From a bacterium (GTDB lineage Bacteria; Cyanobacteriota; Vampirovibrionia; Gastranaerophilales; Gastranaerophilaceae): a DNA stretch of 64,000 nucleotides. Made by a program: the position numbers and the translations under genes. The notes below the pieces were generated by a model that saw only the letters and a program-made list of their open reading frames with translations, was not told where the DNA came from and did not search any database. The stretch covers positions 1 through 64,000 of the forward strand of contig JAGBXP010000051.1 of assembly GCA_017629215.1 (NCBI GenBank), given 5' to 3'. Positions 34,379 through 44,330 of this stretch are shown piece by piece; within the stretch, counting starts at the first letter, position 1; each line of letters opens with the position of its first letter.

Positions 34379-36622
34379 TTAATTTAGAGGATTTTCATTA
34401 ATCGGTATTGGTGCAAATTGATCCACCGGTGCTTCCTCTACAACATCTCTTGTTGAAACATCAATTGACTTAACATTTTCATTTTTCTTAATTGGAGTTA
34501 ATGTCTGATGTAAAACTTCGACGCTATTAATTGTATTTGGTTTTACAATCCCGTTTTCTAATTGTTTTTGCACTTCTTTTTGTATTCGCTTAGTTTCTTT
34601 CTCTATTTGCTTTATATCTTTTGCTTGCTCTGAAATTATATCTTCACCTTCTTGATTTTCTTTTTCTTGTTCTTCCCAACTTTTAATAGCTTCAGTTTGA
34701 GTAATAACTGTTACTTTGGAAGCAACAAAAGGTTTTAAAATAATCTCAGGATACTCAAAGTCTGAATTCCCATAAGGTTTCGTCGCAACCATCATAATAT
34801 CTTTCCAAATTATTGCTGGAACTGTCCCACCTGTTAACTCTCCCATTTTAGAGTTATCATCGTTTCCTACCCAAATACCAGTAGCAACATCAGGTGTGTA
34901 TCCAATAAAATATGCATCTTTACAATCGTCTGTTGTACCAGTTTTTCCAGCAGCAGGTTTTCCAATATTAGCAGCTCTACCTGTACCATTTTGAATAACT
35001 GTTTTCATTATTGCCGTCATTGTTGCTGCAGTATTTATATTAAGGACTTTACTTGTTCTTGTTTTTCTAGCTTCATATAAAACTGTACCTCTTGAAGATT
35101 CAACTCTTTCAATAGCATAAGGTTCAACTCTAAAACCTCCATTTGCAAATGCTCCATAAGCTCTTGTCATTTCAAACAATTGAACACTATTTGAGCCTAA
35201 TGAAATCGTATAATCATAAGGTATCGGAGTTGTGATACCCATAACTCTTGCTAATTGTATAACAGGTCTAACTCCAATAGCTTCCATTAACCTAGCAGTA
35301 CATACATTTGAGGATATCATAAGAGCTGTATACATTGGTATAGGACCTCTATACTTATTGCCATAATTTCGTGGTGTCCAATCTCCAATCCGATAAGGTA
35401 AGTCATCAATCATATCATTTGGAGAATATCCTTTTTCAATTGCAGCTGTATAAATAAAAGGTTTAAAAGCAGAACCTGATGGTCTTTTTGATTGCGTTAC
35501 TCTATCATATTGGCTTTTTGAATAATCCTTACCACCAGCATAAACTAAAATTTTACCATCTATTGGGCTGAATGAAAAAACTGCAGCTTGGTTTTTATCA
35601 CTTTTTAGTCCCCAAGCTTTAAGATTATTAATTATAGATTCATTAGCTTTAATCTGAGCATCATAGTTTAGTGTTGTTATAACTTTGTAACCACCATTTA
35701 TGATATCATCCTCTGTAAAGCCAAGTTTTAAAAGCTCTTTCATTACATAATCGCAAAAATAAGGAGCTTTGTTTGTAGCATACATTCTAGGCATTGTAGT
35801 TAATACAATTTCTTCTTTTTTAGCTTTTTCAAACGTATTTTTATCAATGTATTTCATCTTATACATTCTGCCTAAAACTTGATTTCGTCTCTTCTTTGCA
35901 AGATTTATATCATTGAAAGGTGAATAAACTGATGGAGCTTGTGGTAATCCTGCAATCAAAGCCATCTCTGACAAGGTTAATTCATCGAGACTTTTATTAA
36001 AATAAATTTTTGCTGCACCTTTAACACCATAAGCACCAGAACCCAAATAAACATTATTAAGATACATTTCTAAAATCTTATCTTTAGAAATAGTTTTTTC
36101 TATTTGAGCTGCAATTTGAAGCTCTTTTATTTTCCTCGAAAAAGTTTTTTCATTAGATAAAAATAGTATTCTTGAAAGTTGTTGTGTTAATGTACTAGCT
36201 CCTTGAACAACTCTTCCTGCTAGAATATTAGCTACCATGGAACGACCTAGACCAATAATATCATAGCCTGGATGTTTATAAAAGTTTTTATCTTCTGTGG
36301 AAATAAGAGCTTGCACTAATTGCATAGGAACTTCTTTCAATTCAACATTAGCAAATGTGTAGGCTGCAAAAGTCTTTATTATTCTACCATCATTAGCACA
36401 AAAAGTTGTTACTATATTAGGTTTTAAAGTGTTTAAATTCTTTATTGGTGGCAGTGAAATTAAATAAAGCTTTAAAGCAAGCATGCCAGCTAAAAGAAAT
36501 CCTATTCCCATAACAAAAACTATACTGATAATTTTTATTACAGGATTTTCAGATTTATTCCTCTTGCTTTGTCTTCTTACTGTATTTGTTTTCCTAGTCT
36601 TAGGAATATTATAAGGTCCCAT
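34379..36622 (-). CDS. Class A penicillin-binding protein (PBP1A type)
   Basis: A bifunctional peptidoglycan synthase of 747 residues: short basic cytoplasmic tail, one membrane helix (~28-55), GT51 glycosyltransferase (E-D-K-N-F-Y-K-H, G-A-S-T-L-T-Q-Q-L, K-E-L-Q-I-A-A-Q-I-E) and transpeptidase. The latter has S-x-x-K as S-A-F-K, S-S-N, and K-T-G-T-T-D. The C-terminal ~100 residues are a charged Glu/Lys linker of low complexity. Starts a leftward group with the PurH-like gene and valS. Confidence 0.95.
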   Translation of the reverse strand: MGPYNIPKTRKTNTVRRQSKRNKSENPVIKIISIVFVMGIGFLLAGMLALKLYLISLPPIKNLNTLKPNIVTTFCANDGRIIKTFAAYTFANVELKEVPMQLVQALISTEDKNFYKHPGYDIIGLGRSMVANILAGRVVQGASTLTQQLSRILFLSNEKTFSRKIKELQIAAQIEKTISKDKILEMYLNNVYLGSGAYGVKGAAKIYFNKSLDELTLSEMALIAGLPQAPSVYSPFNDINLAKKRRNQVLGRMYKMKYIDKNTFEKAKKEEIVLTTMPRMYATNKAPYFCDYVMKELLKLGFTEDDIINGGYKVITTLNYDAQIKANESIINNLKAWGLKSDKNQAAVFSFSPIDGKILVYAGGKDYSKSQYDRVTQSKRPSGSAFKPFIYTAAIEKGYSPNDMIDDLPYRIGDWTPRNYGNKYRGPIPMYTALMISSNVCTARLMEAIGVRPVIQLARVMGITTPIPYDYTISLGSNSVQLFEMTRAYGAFANGGFRVEPYAIERVESSRGTVLYEARKTRTSKVLNINTAATMTAIMKTVIQNGTGRAANIGKPAAGKTGTTDDCKDAYFIGYTPDVATGIWVGNDDNSKMGELTGGTVPAIIWKDIMMVATKPYGNSDFEYPEIILKPFVASKVTVITQTEAIKSWEEQEKENQEGEDIISEQAKDIKQIEKETKRIQKEVQKQLENGIVKPNTINSVEVLHQTLTPIKKNENVKSIDVSTRDVVEEAPVDQFAPIPINENPLN

Positions 36623-36708
36623 ACCATATCCTCATTCTATTGTTTTTTTATTAAATAACTTATAAAATATAAGTAGGTTTAGTAATATTTTATCAAATAA
36701 ATATTTAT

Positions 36709-37101
36709 ATGTTAAGTTTTTTAGAAACAATTAAAAATGAAATTTTATCATATTTTGTTCCAGAAAAGATGGAATACAAAATAACTGGCAAATGTCTTAA
36801 ATGTGGTAAGTGTTGTCGTTATATGTATAGTTTTGATGTTTATACAACAACCGACTTTAAGATTATGCAATTTTTATTTCCTGCATATCGTCGATTTTAT
36901 ATTAGGGGAAAAGATGAAGAAGGTAATCTCATATATGCGTGCAAATATGTTACAGAATCAGGTTTATGTTCTGTATATGATAAACGATTAAAAATGTGTA
37001 AAAAATATCCAGCATCCAAGATTGGTTATCCAGGTAAGCTACACGAAGGCTGTGGTTATAAAGTCGAAGATAAAAGCTTTGAAAAATATTTAGGCAATTA
37101 A
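36709..37101 (+). CDS. YkgJ-family cysteine cluster protein
   Basis: A 130-residue protein has C-x-x-C-x-x-x-C-C as C-L-K-C-G-K-C-C near residue 30, then C-K-Y near 85, C-S-V-Y-D-K-R-L-K-M-C-K-K-Y-P and a late C. This pattern defines the YkgJ (UPF0153) family, thought to chelate zinc or iron; the biochemical role is unknown. A second member is at 58809-59411. No clear ribosome site precedes the ATG. Confidence 0.85.
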   Translation: MLSFLETIKNEILSYFVPEKMEYKITGKCLKCGKCCRYMYSFDVYTTTDFKIMQFLFPAYRRFYIRGKDEEGNLIYACKYVTESGLCSVYDKRLKMCKKYPASKIGYPGKLHEGCGYKVEDKSFEKYLGN

Positions 37102-37103
37102 AT

Positions 37104-38354
37104 TTATTCTTTATTAAATTCAATAAAAATATTTTTCAATAATTCATAACCCTTTATTATTGTTTTATAATCTACTTTTTCTTCGGCAGAATGCATATTA
37201 TATATATCAGCCAATCCTACCAAATAAGGTATAAAAAATTCATTATTTTGATTTTTATTATGACAATATATATGAGTTTCAGCACCAGCGTGGAATGAAG
37301 AGACTTCATTTTTTATTCCAAGATTTCTACTAGCTTTTGTATGGATTGCTTCTATTGTACTATCATTAGTTTTCTCAAAAGGTAATAAGTGAACCTCAAA
37401 ATCTATTTCTGCACTAGCTAATCCTTGATATTTTTTATTAAAATCATCAACAATAGTACTCATCAATTCTTTTAATTCAATTTCTTTCTCGGAGCTTGCA
37501 CTTCTTATAGAATAAGACGCCATCCCTAATGTATTAATTATATTTGTCGATGTTTTTTTCATAATTTCATCAATATAATTATTGGTCTTAATATTGTTTT
37601 CAACAATTGCTGCAACTGAATTTTGTATACCACCTGCAACTAATGCTCCTAAATTACAAGAAGTTATAACTCCTGTTTCATCTTTATAAAAAACTCCTTG
37701 TGGAAATTCTGATAACAATTCAGTAATTAATTTAGCAGCATTCAACCTGGAGCTATCTCCTATATCAATTCCTGAATGTCCACCCTTAAGTGATTTTACA
37801 GTTATCTTAGCATTTGTATAACTTGCACCAGAAATTTGTAATTGTCCAAACTTATCAGCATCACATACTAAAACATATTTTGATTGCAATTTATCAAATT
37901 CAATATGCTCTACACCACTCATGCCGGTTTCTTCATCTCGTGTAAATGTAACTTCGAGCAAACCATGTGGTGCTGACATATTCGCAATTTCTTTAGCTAA
38001 TAATAAACCACAAGCAACACCGACCTTGTCATCTGCACCTAATGTTCTTCCTTTGGCTTTGATATATTGTCCGTTAAATTCCAAATTTATATCACTATTA
38101 TCACCTACAACATCCATGTGAGCTGATACCATAATTGGGTTTTTGTTAGCATCTGTCGCTGGTACAGTTATATAAACATTATTATAACTATCCAAACGTA
38201 CTGAAATATTATTTTTTTTGCAAAAATCTAAAATCCATTCTATAACTTTATCTTCTTTTAATGAAGGTGATGGAATTTTTACTAACTCGCAAAAAAGATT
38301 TAAAATTTCACTATCATTTCTTAATTTATTTAAACTTTCTTCCATATCATTCAT
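37104..38354 (-). CDS. M20-family metallopeptidase (PepT/PepD-like)
   Basis: A cytoplasmic di/tripeptidase of the zinc M20 clan, 416 residues. Metal and catalytic motifs are visible: S-A-H-M-D-V-V-G-D, T-L-G-A-D-D-K-V-G-V-A, R-D-E-E-T-G-M-S-G, V-C-D-A-D and a late H-A-G-A-E-T. The lid domain has L-K-G-G-H-S-G-I-D-I, shared with aminoacyl-histidine dipeptidases (PepD), while the overall size is PepT-like. Exact substrate unclear. Convergent with the YkgJ gene, two bases apart. Confidence 0.85.
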   Translation of the reverse strand: MNDMEESLNKLRNDSEILNLFCELVKIPSPSLKEDKVIEWILDFCKKNNISVRLDSYNNVYITVPATDANKNPIMVSAHMDVVGDNSDINLEFNGQYIKAKGRTLGADDKVGVACGLLLAKEIANMSAPHGLLEVTFTRDEETGMSGVEHIEFDKLQSKYVLVCDADKFGQLQISGASYTNAKITVKSLKGGHSGIDIGDSSRLNAAKLITELLSEFPQGVFYKDETGVITSCNLGALVAGGIQNSVAAIVENNIKTNNYIDEIMKKTSTNIINTLGMASYSIRSASSEKEIELKELMSTIVDDFNKKYQGLASAEIDFEVHLLPFEKTNDSTIEAIHTKASRNLGIKNEVSSFHAGAETHIYCHNKNQNNEFFIPYLVGLADIYNMHSAEEKVDYKTIIKGYELLKNIFIEFNKE

Positions 38355-38377
38355 CTCTTTCTTTAAAATTTTATTAG

Positions 38378-38569
38378 TTAACTACCTCTAAAAAATCTTT
38401 GGTTTGTACCTTCTGTTCCGACTCTAACCCTTACAGCTCTGAGACATTTAGGACATCTACCAACATAAGCTGTTCCGTCTTTGTTTTTATAAATTCTTCC
38501 ATATACATGGCAACATTCAAACCAAATTCCTAGGAATTGTCTTTTGTTTGAGTTCTTTTCCTCATCCAT
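38378..38569 (-). CDS. Small conserved Cys-rich protein
   Basis: A 63-residue basic protein has W-F-E-C-C-H-V-Y-G-R-I and C-P-K-C-L-R-A-V-R-V-R-V, likely one zinc ribbon. Its start overlaps the 3' end of the upstream glycosidase gene by 40 bases, suggesting translational coupling. Function unknown, but the motif density supports a real gene. Confidence 0.75.
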   Translation of the reverse strand: MDEEKNSNKRQFLGIWFECCHVYGRIYKNKDGTAYVGRCPKCLRAVRVRVGTEGTNQRFFRGS

Positions 38570-40392
38570 ATTTTTTTCTTTCTTTTTATTTTAACATCAT
38601 TGTTAATAACCACTGCATCAGTATTTGACTGTAATGAATTATTTTTAGCTTGTTTAAATACACTTTCTGATAAAATCTGCATATAATTTGAATTTAAGTG
38701 AGCATAATCAAAGATTATTAATCCATTTAACGAATACTTACGTGAAACGTGTATTTGTTTTAACATATCAGAAGGTGAACCATTCATAAAAGCAACAAAC
38801 AAACCTGCATATAGTTTTGTACTTGCTGATTTATTCCTTAAAACTTCTTCTATTAAAGCAGAAGCAGTTTTATCATCACAAGTAAGGAATAATGGTGTAA
38901 AACCATCTACGAAATTATTTATAGACCAATTTTTCCAATCTTGAAGTTTAGTATCTATTGCGTTCAATCTATTAGGAAATATCACAGTTGTTAAATGTAT
39001 TTTATTAGATCTACAAAGTCCACTGACTTTCCTTACAAAATCTGTTATTTTTCTTGAACGATAATGGCACCAGTAACTCCAAAGAGGATCATTAGGTTTT
39101 ATATCAACAGGGTCTGTGCCATAAATATTTCTAAATTCATTTCTAGCATAATTTGTATAACCCCAATTAGATAAATCACTATTTGCAAAACTAGAAGATA
39201 AAGCTTGTGGATATCTAATATAATCTAAATTTATACCATCAGGTTGGTATCTATGTACTATTTCGCAAAGTAATTCATAAAGAAAAGCTTGTACTTCTGG
39301 ATTTGCTGGATCTATAAAATATCCATTGTGTTCAGAAACTGAAAAAGGTATTGTTTGTGAGTTTATATTCTTCTTTTGGTAATTAGCCCAATTTGGTCTT
39401 TGTGCCAAAATATATTCTGGATGAGTCTCTGGAGGTTTATTACCTACATAGAAAGTTTGAAACCAAATATGAACTTTAATGTTACGTTTATGAGCTTCAT
39501 TTATCCATATTTTCAGAGGATCAAACCCAACATAATCCTCATACTGTTTTATAAATCCATATTTATCCATCGTTTTGGATGGGAAAATGGTTTTACCATG
39601 ATAAAAAGTCTCTATAAATATATTGTCAATACCAGTTTGTTTTACGTCATCCAAAATTTCTTCAATTTCATTTTTGCTAAAATAAGTCGGTCTAATCCAA
39701 ACACCTTTTAATTCATTTGAATCAAAAGGTATTACTGTAGACATTGCTAAGTTTGCATATTCAATAGCTTTAGATGATAGTTTTTGAGAATTTTCAGAAT
39801 CTTTTTGTGCTTTATTAATATAATCATTTGCTTTGCTTAGGTTTTGTTCAGTGCGTTTTTGACTATAATTTGTATAAAGCTGTGCATAGTATGACATCAT
39901 ATTTTGAACTTCTCGAATACGCTCCCTTGCACAATATAAAAATGTATCTGATGTTATATATGACGTTATAATTTTGTTATTTGTATCAAGATATATCTTT
40001 GAGCCTACCATTATATTTTCATTAATCCATTTTTTAGCAGAGCCATGCCCACTTATAACAAAACCGTTTGCGGGAATTAATGAATCAGCACCACTTAACG
40101 AAGTAACCGTATTGCCTTCAACTACAGCCTCTGTACCGAATTCATTTGTCCCTGTTCGATACCCGAAGCTAGGTGTATAAATTACAAGTTGATTAGTTCC
40201 TCTTAAACCAGGATAATTCATACCTTTATAATTGTTTGACAAAACAGGATCTATAACATCAATTCTAAACATTGATTGATTAAACAATGCTTCACCCTGG
40301 TAAGGTACAAATTCCGAATAAGCATCATGTGCATATATTTCACAAGTAAACATTGTTATTATAAACAATATAAATAATAAAGTTCTCTTCAT
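38530..40392 (-). CDS. Secreted GH10-like (GHL10) glycosyl hydrolase
   Basis: Signal peptide (residues 1-21, M-K-R-T-L-L-F-I-L-F-I), then a non-catalytic region with SH3-like strands to ~210. The TIM-barrel GHL10/DUF187 domain follows: L-K-G-V-W-I-R-P-T-Y-F, N-I-F-I-E-T-F-Y-H-G, H-I-W-F-Q-T-F, and Y-Q-P-D-G-I-N-L-D-Y-I-R-Y-P with the likely catalytic Asp. Family members act on polysaccharides, often envelope-associated. 620 residues. The periplasmic/surface location and the linkage to other envelope genes are inference. Confidence 0.85.
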   Translation of the reverse strand: MKRTLLFILFIITMFTCEIYAHDAYSEFVPYQGEALFNQSMFRIDVIDPVLSNNYKGMNYPGLRGTNQLVIYTPSFGYRTGTNEFGTEAVVEGNTVTSLSGADSLIPANGFVISGHGSAKKWINENIMVGSKIYLDTNNKIITSYITSDTFLYCARERIREVQNMMSYYAQLYTNYSQKRTEQNLSKANDYINKAQKDSENSQKLSSKAIEYANLAMSTVIPFDSNELKGVWIRPTYFSKNEIEEILDDVKQTGIDNIFIETFYHGKTIFPSKTMDKYGFIKQYEDYVGFDPLKIWINEAHKRNIKVHIWFQTFYVGNKPPETHPEYILAQRPNWANYQKKNINSQTIPFSVSEHNGYFIDPANPEVQAFLYELLCEIVHRYQPDGINLDYIRYPQALSSSFANSDLSNWGYTNYARNEFRNIYGTDPVDIKPNDPLWSYWCHYRSRKITDFVRKVSGLCRSNKIHLTTVIFPNRLNAIDTKLQDWKNWSINNFVDGFTPLFLTCDDKTASALIEEVLRNKSASTKLYAGLFVAFMNGSPSDMLKQIHVSRKYSLNGLIIFDYAHLNSNYMQILSESVFKQAKNNSLQSNTDAVVINNDVKIKRKKKIWMRKRTQTKDNS

Positions 40393-40480
40393 CCCAATAC
40401 TGTGTCCTAAAATTATAAGAATATTATAATTCGTTCTTGTTAATATGGCAATGTATAATTTATAACATTAGAAATAAAAA

Positions 40481-40502
40481 GGGATTGATTTTACTCAATC
40501 CC
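40481..40502 (-). terminator. Terminator after flagellin
   Basis: GGGATTGA (40481-40488) pairs with TCAATCCC (40495-40502). On the minus strand the stem is followed by TTTTTATTT, a good intrinsic terminator for the leftward flagellin transcript. Confidence 0.85.
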
Positions 40503-40549
40503 ACATATAAGTACATATCCCAATCAACAACAAATTAAATTTTGTTTAA

Positions 40550-41575
40550 TTATATCAAGTTTAATGCCATGCTTGGCAACTGATTAGCTGTAGATAGCAA
40601 TGTTGCAGATGCTTGTTGTAATATCTGCGCTTGTATATAATTAGAAGATTCTTCAGCGACATCTGTATCTCTTAAAGTAGATAATGAAGCAGTTATGTTT
40701 TGAGATTGAACATCCAATGCTGAGATTGCTGATTCAACCCTGTTTTGTGCAGCACCAATCTTCGTTACTCTACTTGAAATTTCATTTATACCAGCATCCA
40801 AATATGCTAACATTTCTTTAGCACTAACATCAGTTAACTCTAAATCAGTACCAGTATACTTCATACCACAACATGCAGCAGCAAATGATTGAATAGCTTT
40901 TTCTTTAGTAGCAGAAGTTGTAGAACCTAAATCTGCAATTGCTGTACCTGTATTACCACCTCCTGATTCTAGCATATCTGCTAATGACTTAGTATTACCT
41001 GCTGGAGTTGTTGTCATATCTTTGAATATGCCATGTACACTAGCATCTTTAAATAAATCAGTAGATAAATTAATACAGCTATGTTCATTAGCGTATAAAC
41101 CAACTTGTAAGTTAACACCTGTTGATTTAATACCACTTCCATCACCAGCAGTTTTATATGCCATCAATTTAATGCCATTAAATTCAGAATTTGCAGATAT
41201 ACGATCAATCTCTTGTAGCCTTGCGACAATTTCAGCTTGAATAGCTCTTAATGATTGTGAACCATAAGTCCCGTTAGCAGCTTGCTCTGTTAAATCTCTT
41301 ACTCTTTGTAAATGTTCTGTTAATAGACCATAAGTTTCTTCTGCTGTTGTTAACATATCAGCACCCGTCGCAGCATTACTAGAAGCAATATCTAACGAAC
41401 CTAATTGAGTTTCCCACATTGCTGAAATTGAATACCCTGCAGCATTATCTGCAGCATGGTTAATTTTATAGCCAGTTGTCATTCTTTCAATTGACGTATT
41501 CAATGCGTTTGTTGCTGCATCTAAATTTCTCTGAGCTATTAACGATGGAATGTTTGTGTTAATTGTAAGAGCCAT
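40550..41575 (-). CDS. Flagellin
   Basis: The filament subunit, 341 residues. The conserved D0/D1 ends are intact: M-A-L-T-I-N-T-N-I-P-S at the start and Q-I-L-Q-Q-A-S-A-T-L-L-S-T-A-N-Q-L-P at the end. The short variable centre (~140-250) is unusual in holding three cysteines (167, 235, 236). Residues of the TLR5-recognised helix are present (L-Q-R-V-R-D-L, R91/R93, and E115). No other flagellar genes are near. A 264-base leader (41576-41839) holds an AAAGG site but no convincing promoter. The strong terminator makes it a single-gene unit. Confidence 0.96.
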   Translation of the reverse strand: MALTINTNIPSLIAQRNLDAATNALNTSIERMTTGYKINHAADNAAGYSISAMWETQLGSLDIASSNAATGADMLTTAEETYGLLTEHLQRVRDLTEQAANGTYGSQSLRAIQAEIVARLQEIDRISANSEFNGIKLMAYKTAGDGSGIKSTGVNLQVGLYANEHSCINLSTDLFKDASVHGIFKDMTTTPAGNTKSLADMLESGGGNTGTAIADLGSTTSATKEKAIQSFAAACCGMKYTGTDLELTDVSAKEMLAYLDAGINEISSRVTKIGAAQNRVESAISALDVQSQNITASLSTLRDTDVAEESSNYIQAQILQQASATLLSTANQLPSMALNLI

Positions 41576-41839
41576 CTTTTTCTAACCTTTCTAAACAAGT
41601 CGAAGCTTGTCTGTAAATCCCTTAATCTTCTTATATACTAATCGACCGATACACTAAACAAAACAAATTATATGTTTGTTTCAAATTTATATATCAATCA
41701 CATACCCTTGTATACATACATTATAGAATAATCGTATAATTTGTACACTACTTTTTTTTTAAAATTTACAATTATTTACATTTAGTATGATATTAATCTT
41801 TGTAATAAAATGTAAATAATGATAGGAGATTAATAAATT

Positions 41840-42883
41840 ATGGTCAAAATCATTACAATTGGAAGCGCAACAATGGATGTTTTTGTTGAATGTGAAGAGG
41901 CTAATATAGTATCTGTATGTTCAAAAGCACGGAACTCTAATTTTATGAGTTATCCTTATGGATCAAAAATTGATATTTCAACATTTGCCTCTAATGTCGG
42001 TGGTGGTGGTATTAATACTGCTTGTAATTTTGGAAATTTAGGTTTTGAAACATCTGCAATTTTTAAATTAGGTAAAGATTTTTATGCAGATGGGATTTTA
42101 AATTTTTTAAATAATAAAAATGTTAAATTAGATGATATAATTCAAAATGAAGAATTTTCAACAGGTTTTTCAGTAATATTAGTTAGTTTTCAAGGAGATA
42201 GAACAGTTTTAGCGCATAGAGGAGCTAATGCTTGTATAAGTGAAAATGATATCAATTTTAGTGCTATTAAAGAAGCTGATTTTATTTATATAGCACCATT
42301 GAACGGCGATTCTAATAAAGTGTTAAAAAAGATTGTTGATTATGCTGAAGAAAATGATACAAAGATATGTTTTAATGCTGGAACTACAAGTATTAAACAA
42401 GGTTTTGAGTATCTTAAAGATGTTTTAGACTCTGCACACATAGTTGTCATGAATAAAGAAGAAGCAAGCATGGCAACAGGGATTGAAGTTAGACCTGACA
42501 CAAGAACAGAAAAATTTTCTCAGGATGTTATACATAAAGATATAAAAAGCATGCTAGAAAAGCTTAAAATTAAAGATTATCAAGTAGTTGTTATAACTGA
42601 TGGTGGAAATGGTGCTTACGCATACGAAGGAAAAAATTTCTATTATTGCCCAGTTTTTCCTTCAGAAACAGTATCGACATTAGGAGCTGGAGATGCTTTT
42701 GCTTCGACCTTTTGTGCCACTTTAATACATGATGGTATTGATGTAGGGAAAGCTCTTATGTACGCATCTGTCAATTCATCTTCTGTTGTTTCAAAATTCG
42801 GCGCTACAGATGGCTTGTTAAATTTTGATGAAATAGAGAGCTTGTTAAAAACTCGTCAAGATTTTACATATTTATTAGCATAG
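41840..42883 (+). CDS. PfkB-family carbohydrate/nucleoside kinase
   Basis: The 347 residues begin I-T-I-G-S-A-T-M-D-V-F-V and hold the PfkB glycine signature G-G-G-G-I-N-T-A-C-N-F and the second motif T-L-G-A-G-D-A-F-A-S-T-F with the catalytic Asp. Members phosphorylate sugars (ribose, fructose, ketogluconate) or nucleosides; the substrate cannot be told. AGGAG ribosome site. The nuclease gene follows ten bases after its stop. Confidence 0.9.
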   Translation: MVKIITIGSATMDVFVECEEANIVSVCSKARNSNFMSYPYGSKIDISTFASNVGGGGINTACNFGNLGFETSAIFKLGKDFYADGILNFLNNKNVKLDDIIQNEEFSTGFSVILVSFQGDRTVLAHRGANACISENDINFSAIKEADFIYIAPLNGDSNKVLKKIVDYAEENDTKICFNAGTTSIKQGFEYLKDVLDSAHIVVMNKEEASMATGIEVRPDTRTEKFSQDVIHKDIKSMLEKLKIKDYQVVVITDGGNGAYAYEGKNFYYCPVFPSETVSTLGAGDAFASTFCATLIHDGIDVGKALMYASVNSSSVVSKFGATDGLLNFDEIESLLKTRQDFTYLLA

Positions 42884-42893
42884 GGACGGAACA

Positions 42894-43517
42894 ATGTTTC
42901 AGTTATATTCTCCTAATATGCTAAAAACTTTTGCTAATTGTCCTAAAAAATTTTATTTTAGGTATGTTAAGAATATTTCAATGCCTGTATCAGAAGATAT
43001 TTTTGAGCTTGGTAAAAATATTCACGCATTAGCATCATACTATTTAAGGAAAGAAAATTTATCAAAATTAGAAGCTGGATTAAATGAACGTGAGCTTAGC
43101 ATTTGGAATTATTTAAAGACTATAACTTATTTTTCTTACGAAACTGTTAACACTGAGTATAATTTATCAGTTAAACTTGGAAATTACTTCTTTGGAGGTA
43201 GAATAGACGCATTAGTCAAAGATAAAGATGTTTACTACATCCTTGATTATAAAACAGGAACTCCACCTGCAAATCCTAAATACGATTATCAAACAATGAT
43301 ATATTTAATGGCAGTTCGAACATTTTTTAATACAAATAAAATAGTTTTTGTTTATATAGATTTAAAAACAAGAGAAGAGGTTAAAGTTGTGCTAACTTCC
43401 GAGCTTATCGAAGAATATGAAACAAGACTTATAAATATCGCACAAAATATTAATGACGATATTTTTGATAAAAAACAAAACAAATGCATTTGTGAATATT
43501 CAAAAATTTGCTATTAA
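42894..43517 (+). CDS. PD-(D/E)XK nuclease, RecB/AddB C-terminal type
   Basis: A 207-residue single-domain nuclease: S-P-N-M-L-K-T-F-A-N-C-P at the start, G-K-N-I-H-A-L, G-G-R-I-D-A-L-V and I-L-D-Y-K-T-G giving the active site. The C-terminal C-I-C-E-Y-S-K-I-C could, with the early Cys, bind an iron-sulphur cluster as in AddB and Cas4. No cas genes are nearby, so I do not call Cas4. Likely DNA repair; probably co-transcribed with the upstream kinase. Confidence 0.85.
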   Translation: MFQLYSPNMLKTFANCPKKFYFRYVKNISMPVSEDIFELGKNIHALASYYLRKENLSKLEAGLNERELSIWNYLKTITYFSYETVNTEYNLSVKLGNYFFGGRIDALVKDKDVYYILDYKTGTPPANPKYDYQTMIYLMAVRTFFNTNKIVFVYIDLKTREEVKVVLTSELIEEYETRLINIAQNINDDIFDKKQNKCICEYSKICY

Positions 43518-43567
43518 TATTTTATATTTTTTGACTTATTAACAAGCTAAAGTATATAATATTAATA

Positions 43568-44248
43568 ATGGAGAGCTGTATGAAAAAAATAATATTATCA
43601 TTATTAATAATTTTTATTAATTCTTGTGCTATATATGCTAAAGAATATGAACCCGTGTCGGCACAAGTAAAATTACCTGATAAATATACGCAGGAATATA
43701 TTTTAACAATTGCAGAGGAATATGAAAAATGTGCTAAAGATGAAATATTTTTTGTTGCATTAGATATGATGAAAGATACCAAAGCTGAGTATTCAAGAAA
43801 AGCAATATTAGGTTATAACTTAACTCAAAGACCTATTAAAATTGAATTTAAAGATTTAGCTGAACTCAATAGTGCTTATGCTAGTTATGACGCTGTAGGC
43901 TGGAAAAAGAAAAACCGTTTATTTATTTATATTAATCCTAAACATAGAAATGCACCTCCTGGAGCATTAGCAGCGTTGTTAGCACATGAAGCTCTACATC
44001 AGGATGAATTCAATTCATTAAGTGAAGAAACTTATGCTTGGACTATGGAGGGTATGGTTTGGTGTGAACTACTAGAACGCTATCCTGAATCAAATAATTT
44101 AGAGTCTCCATTAGTTATGCGTGAAAATATTTTAAAGCAATTACTTGAAAAAGGTAATTTTACTAACAAATATATTAAAAAAACAGTATATGCGAATGAT
44201 GGTTATAAAAATTTACCACTAACTTCACCAGGTTTTAAGGCTCAATAA
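43568..44248 (+). CDS. Secreted protein with HExxH metallopeptidase-like motif
   Basis: Signal peptide with an N-S-C cleavage context (M-K-K-I-I-L-S-L-L-I-I; a lipoprotein is possible) and a mature domain of ~205 residues. A-A-L-L-A-H-E-A-L-H-Q-D-E-F near 140-153 is an HExxH zinc motif, and a Glu-rich stretch follows (L-S-E-E-T-Y-A-W). No recognised family. It lies upstream of the C-terminal processing peptidase gene (82-base gap, same strand). A periplasmic protease or hydrolase role is inference. Confidence 0.7.
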   Translation: MESCMKKIILSLLIIFINSCAIYAKEYEPVSAQVKLPDKYTQEYILTIAEEYEKCAKDEIFFVALDMMKDTKAEYSRKAILGYNLTQRPIKIEFKDLAELNSAYASYDAVGWKKKNRLFIYINPKHRNAPPGALAALLAHEALHQDEFNSLSEETYAWTMEGMVWCELLERYPESNNLESPLVMRENILKQLLEKGNFTNKYIKKTVYANDGYKNLPLTSPGFKAQ

Positions 44249-44330
44249 CATGTTATATTCTTTTATAATAGACAGAGTTGATAATAAAATGGTTATTGAT
44301 TGTAATTACTACTTGAGGTTTAATTAACTT

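Noticed and set aside
41576..41839. A possible sigma-28 flagellin promoter (GTCGATTA-like -10 on the minus strand)
   Set aside because: Six of eight bases match the -10 but no TAAA lies at the right distance, so I do not report it.
42894..43517. Cas4 nuclease
   Set aside because: The fold and cysteines fit RecB/AddB nucleases equally well, and no repeats or cas genes are present.
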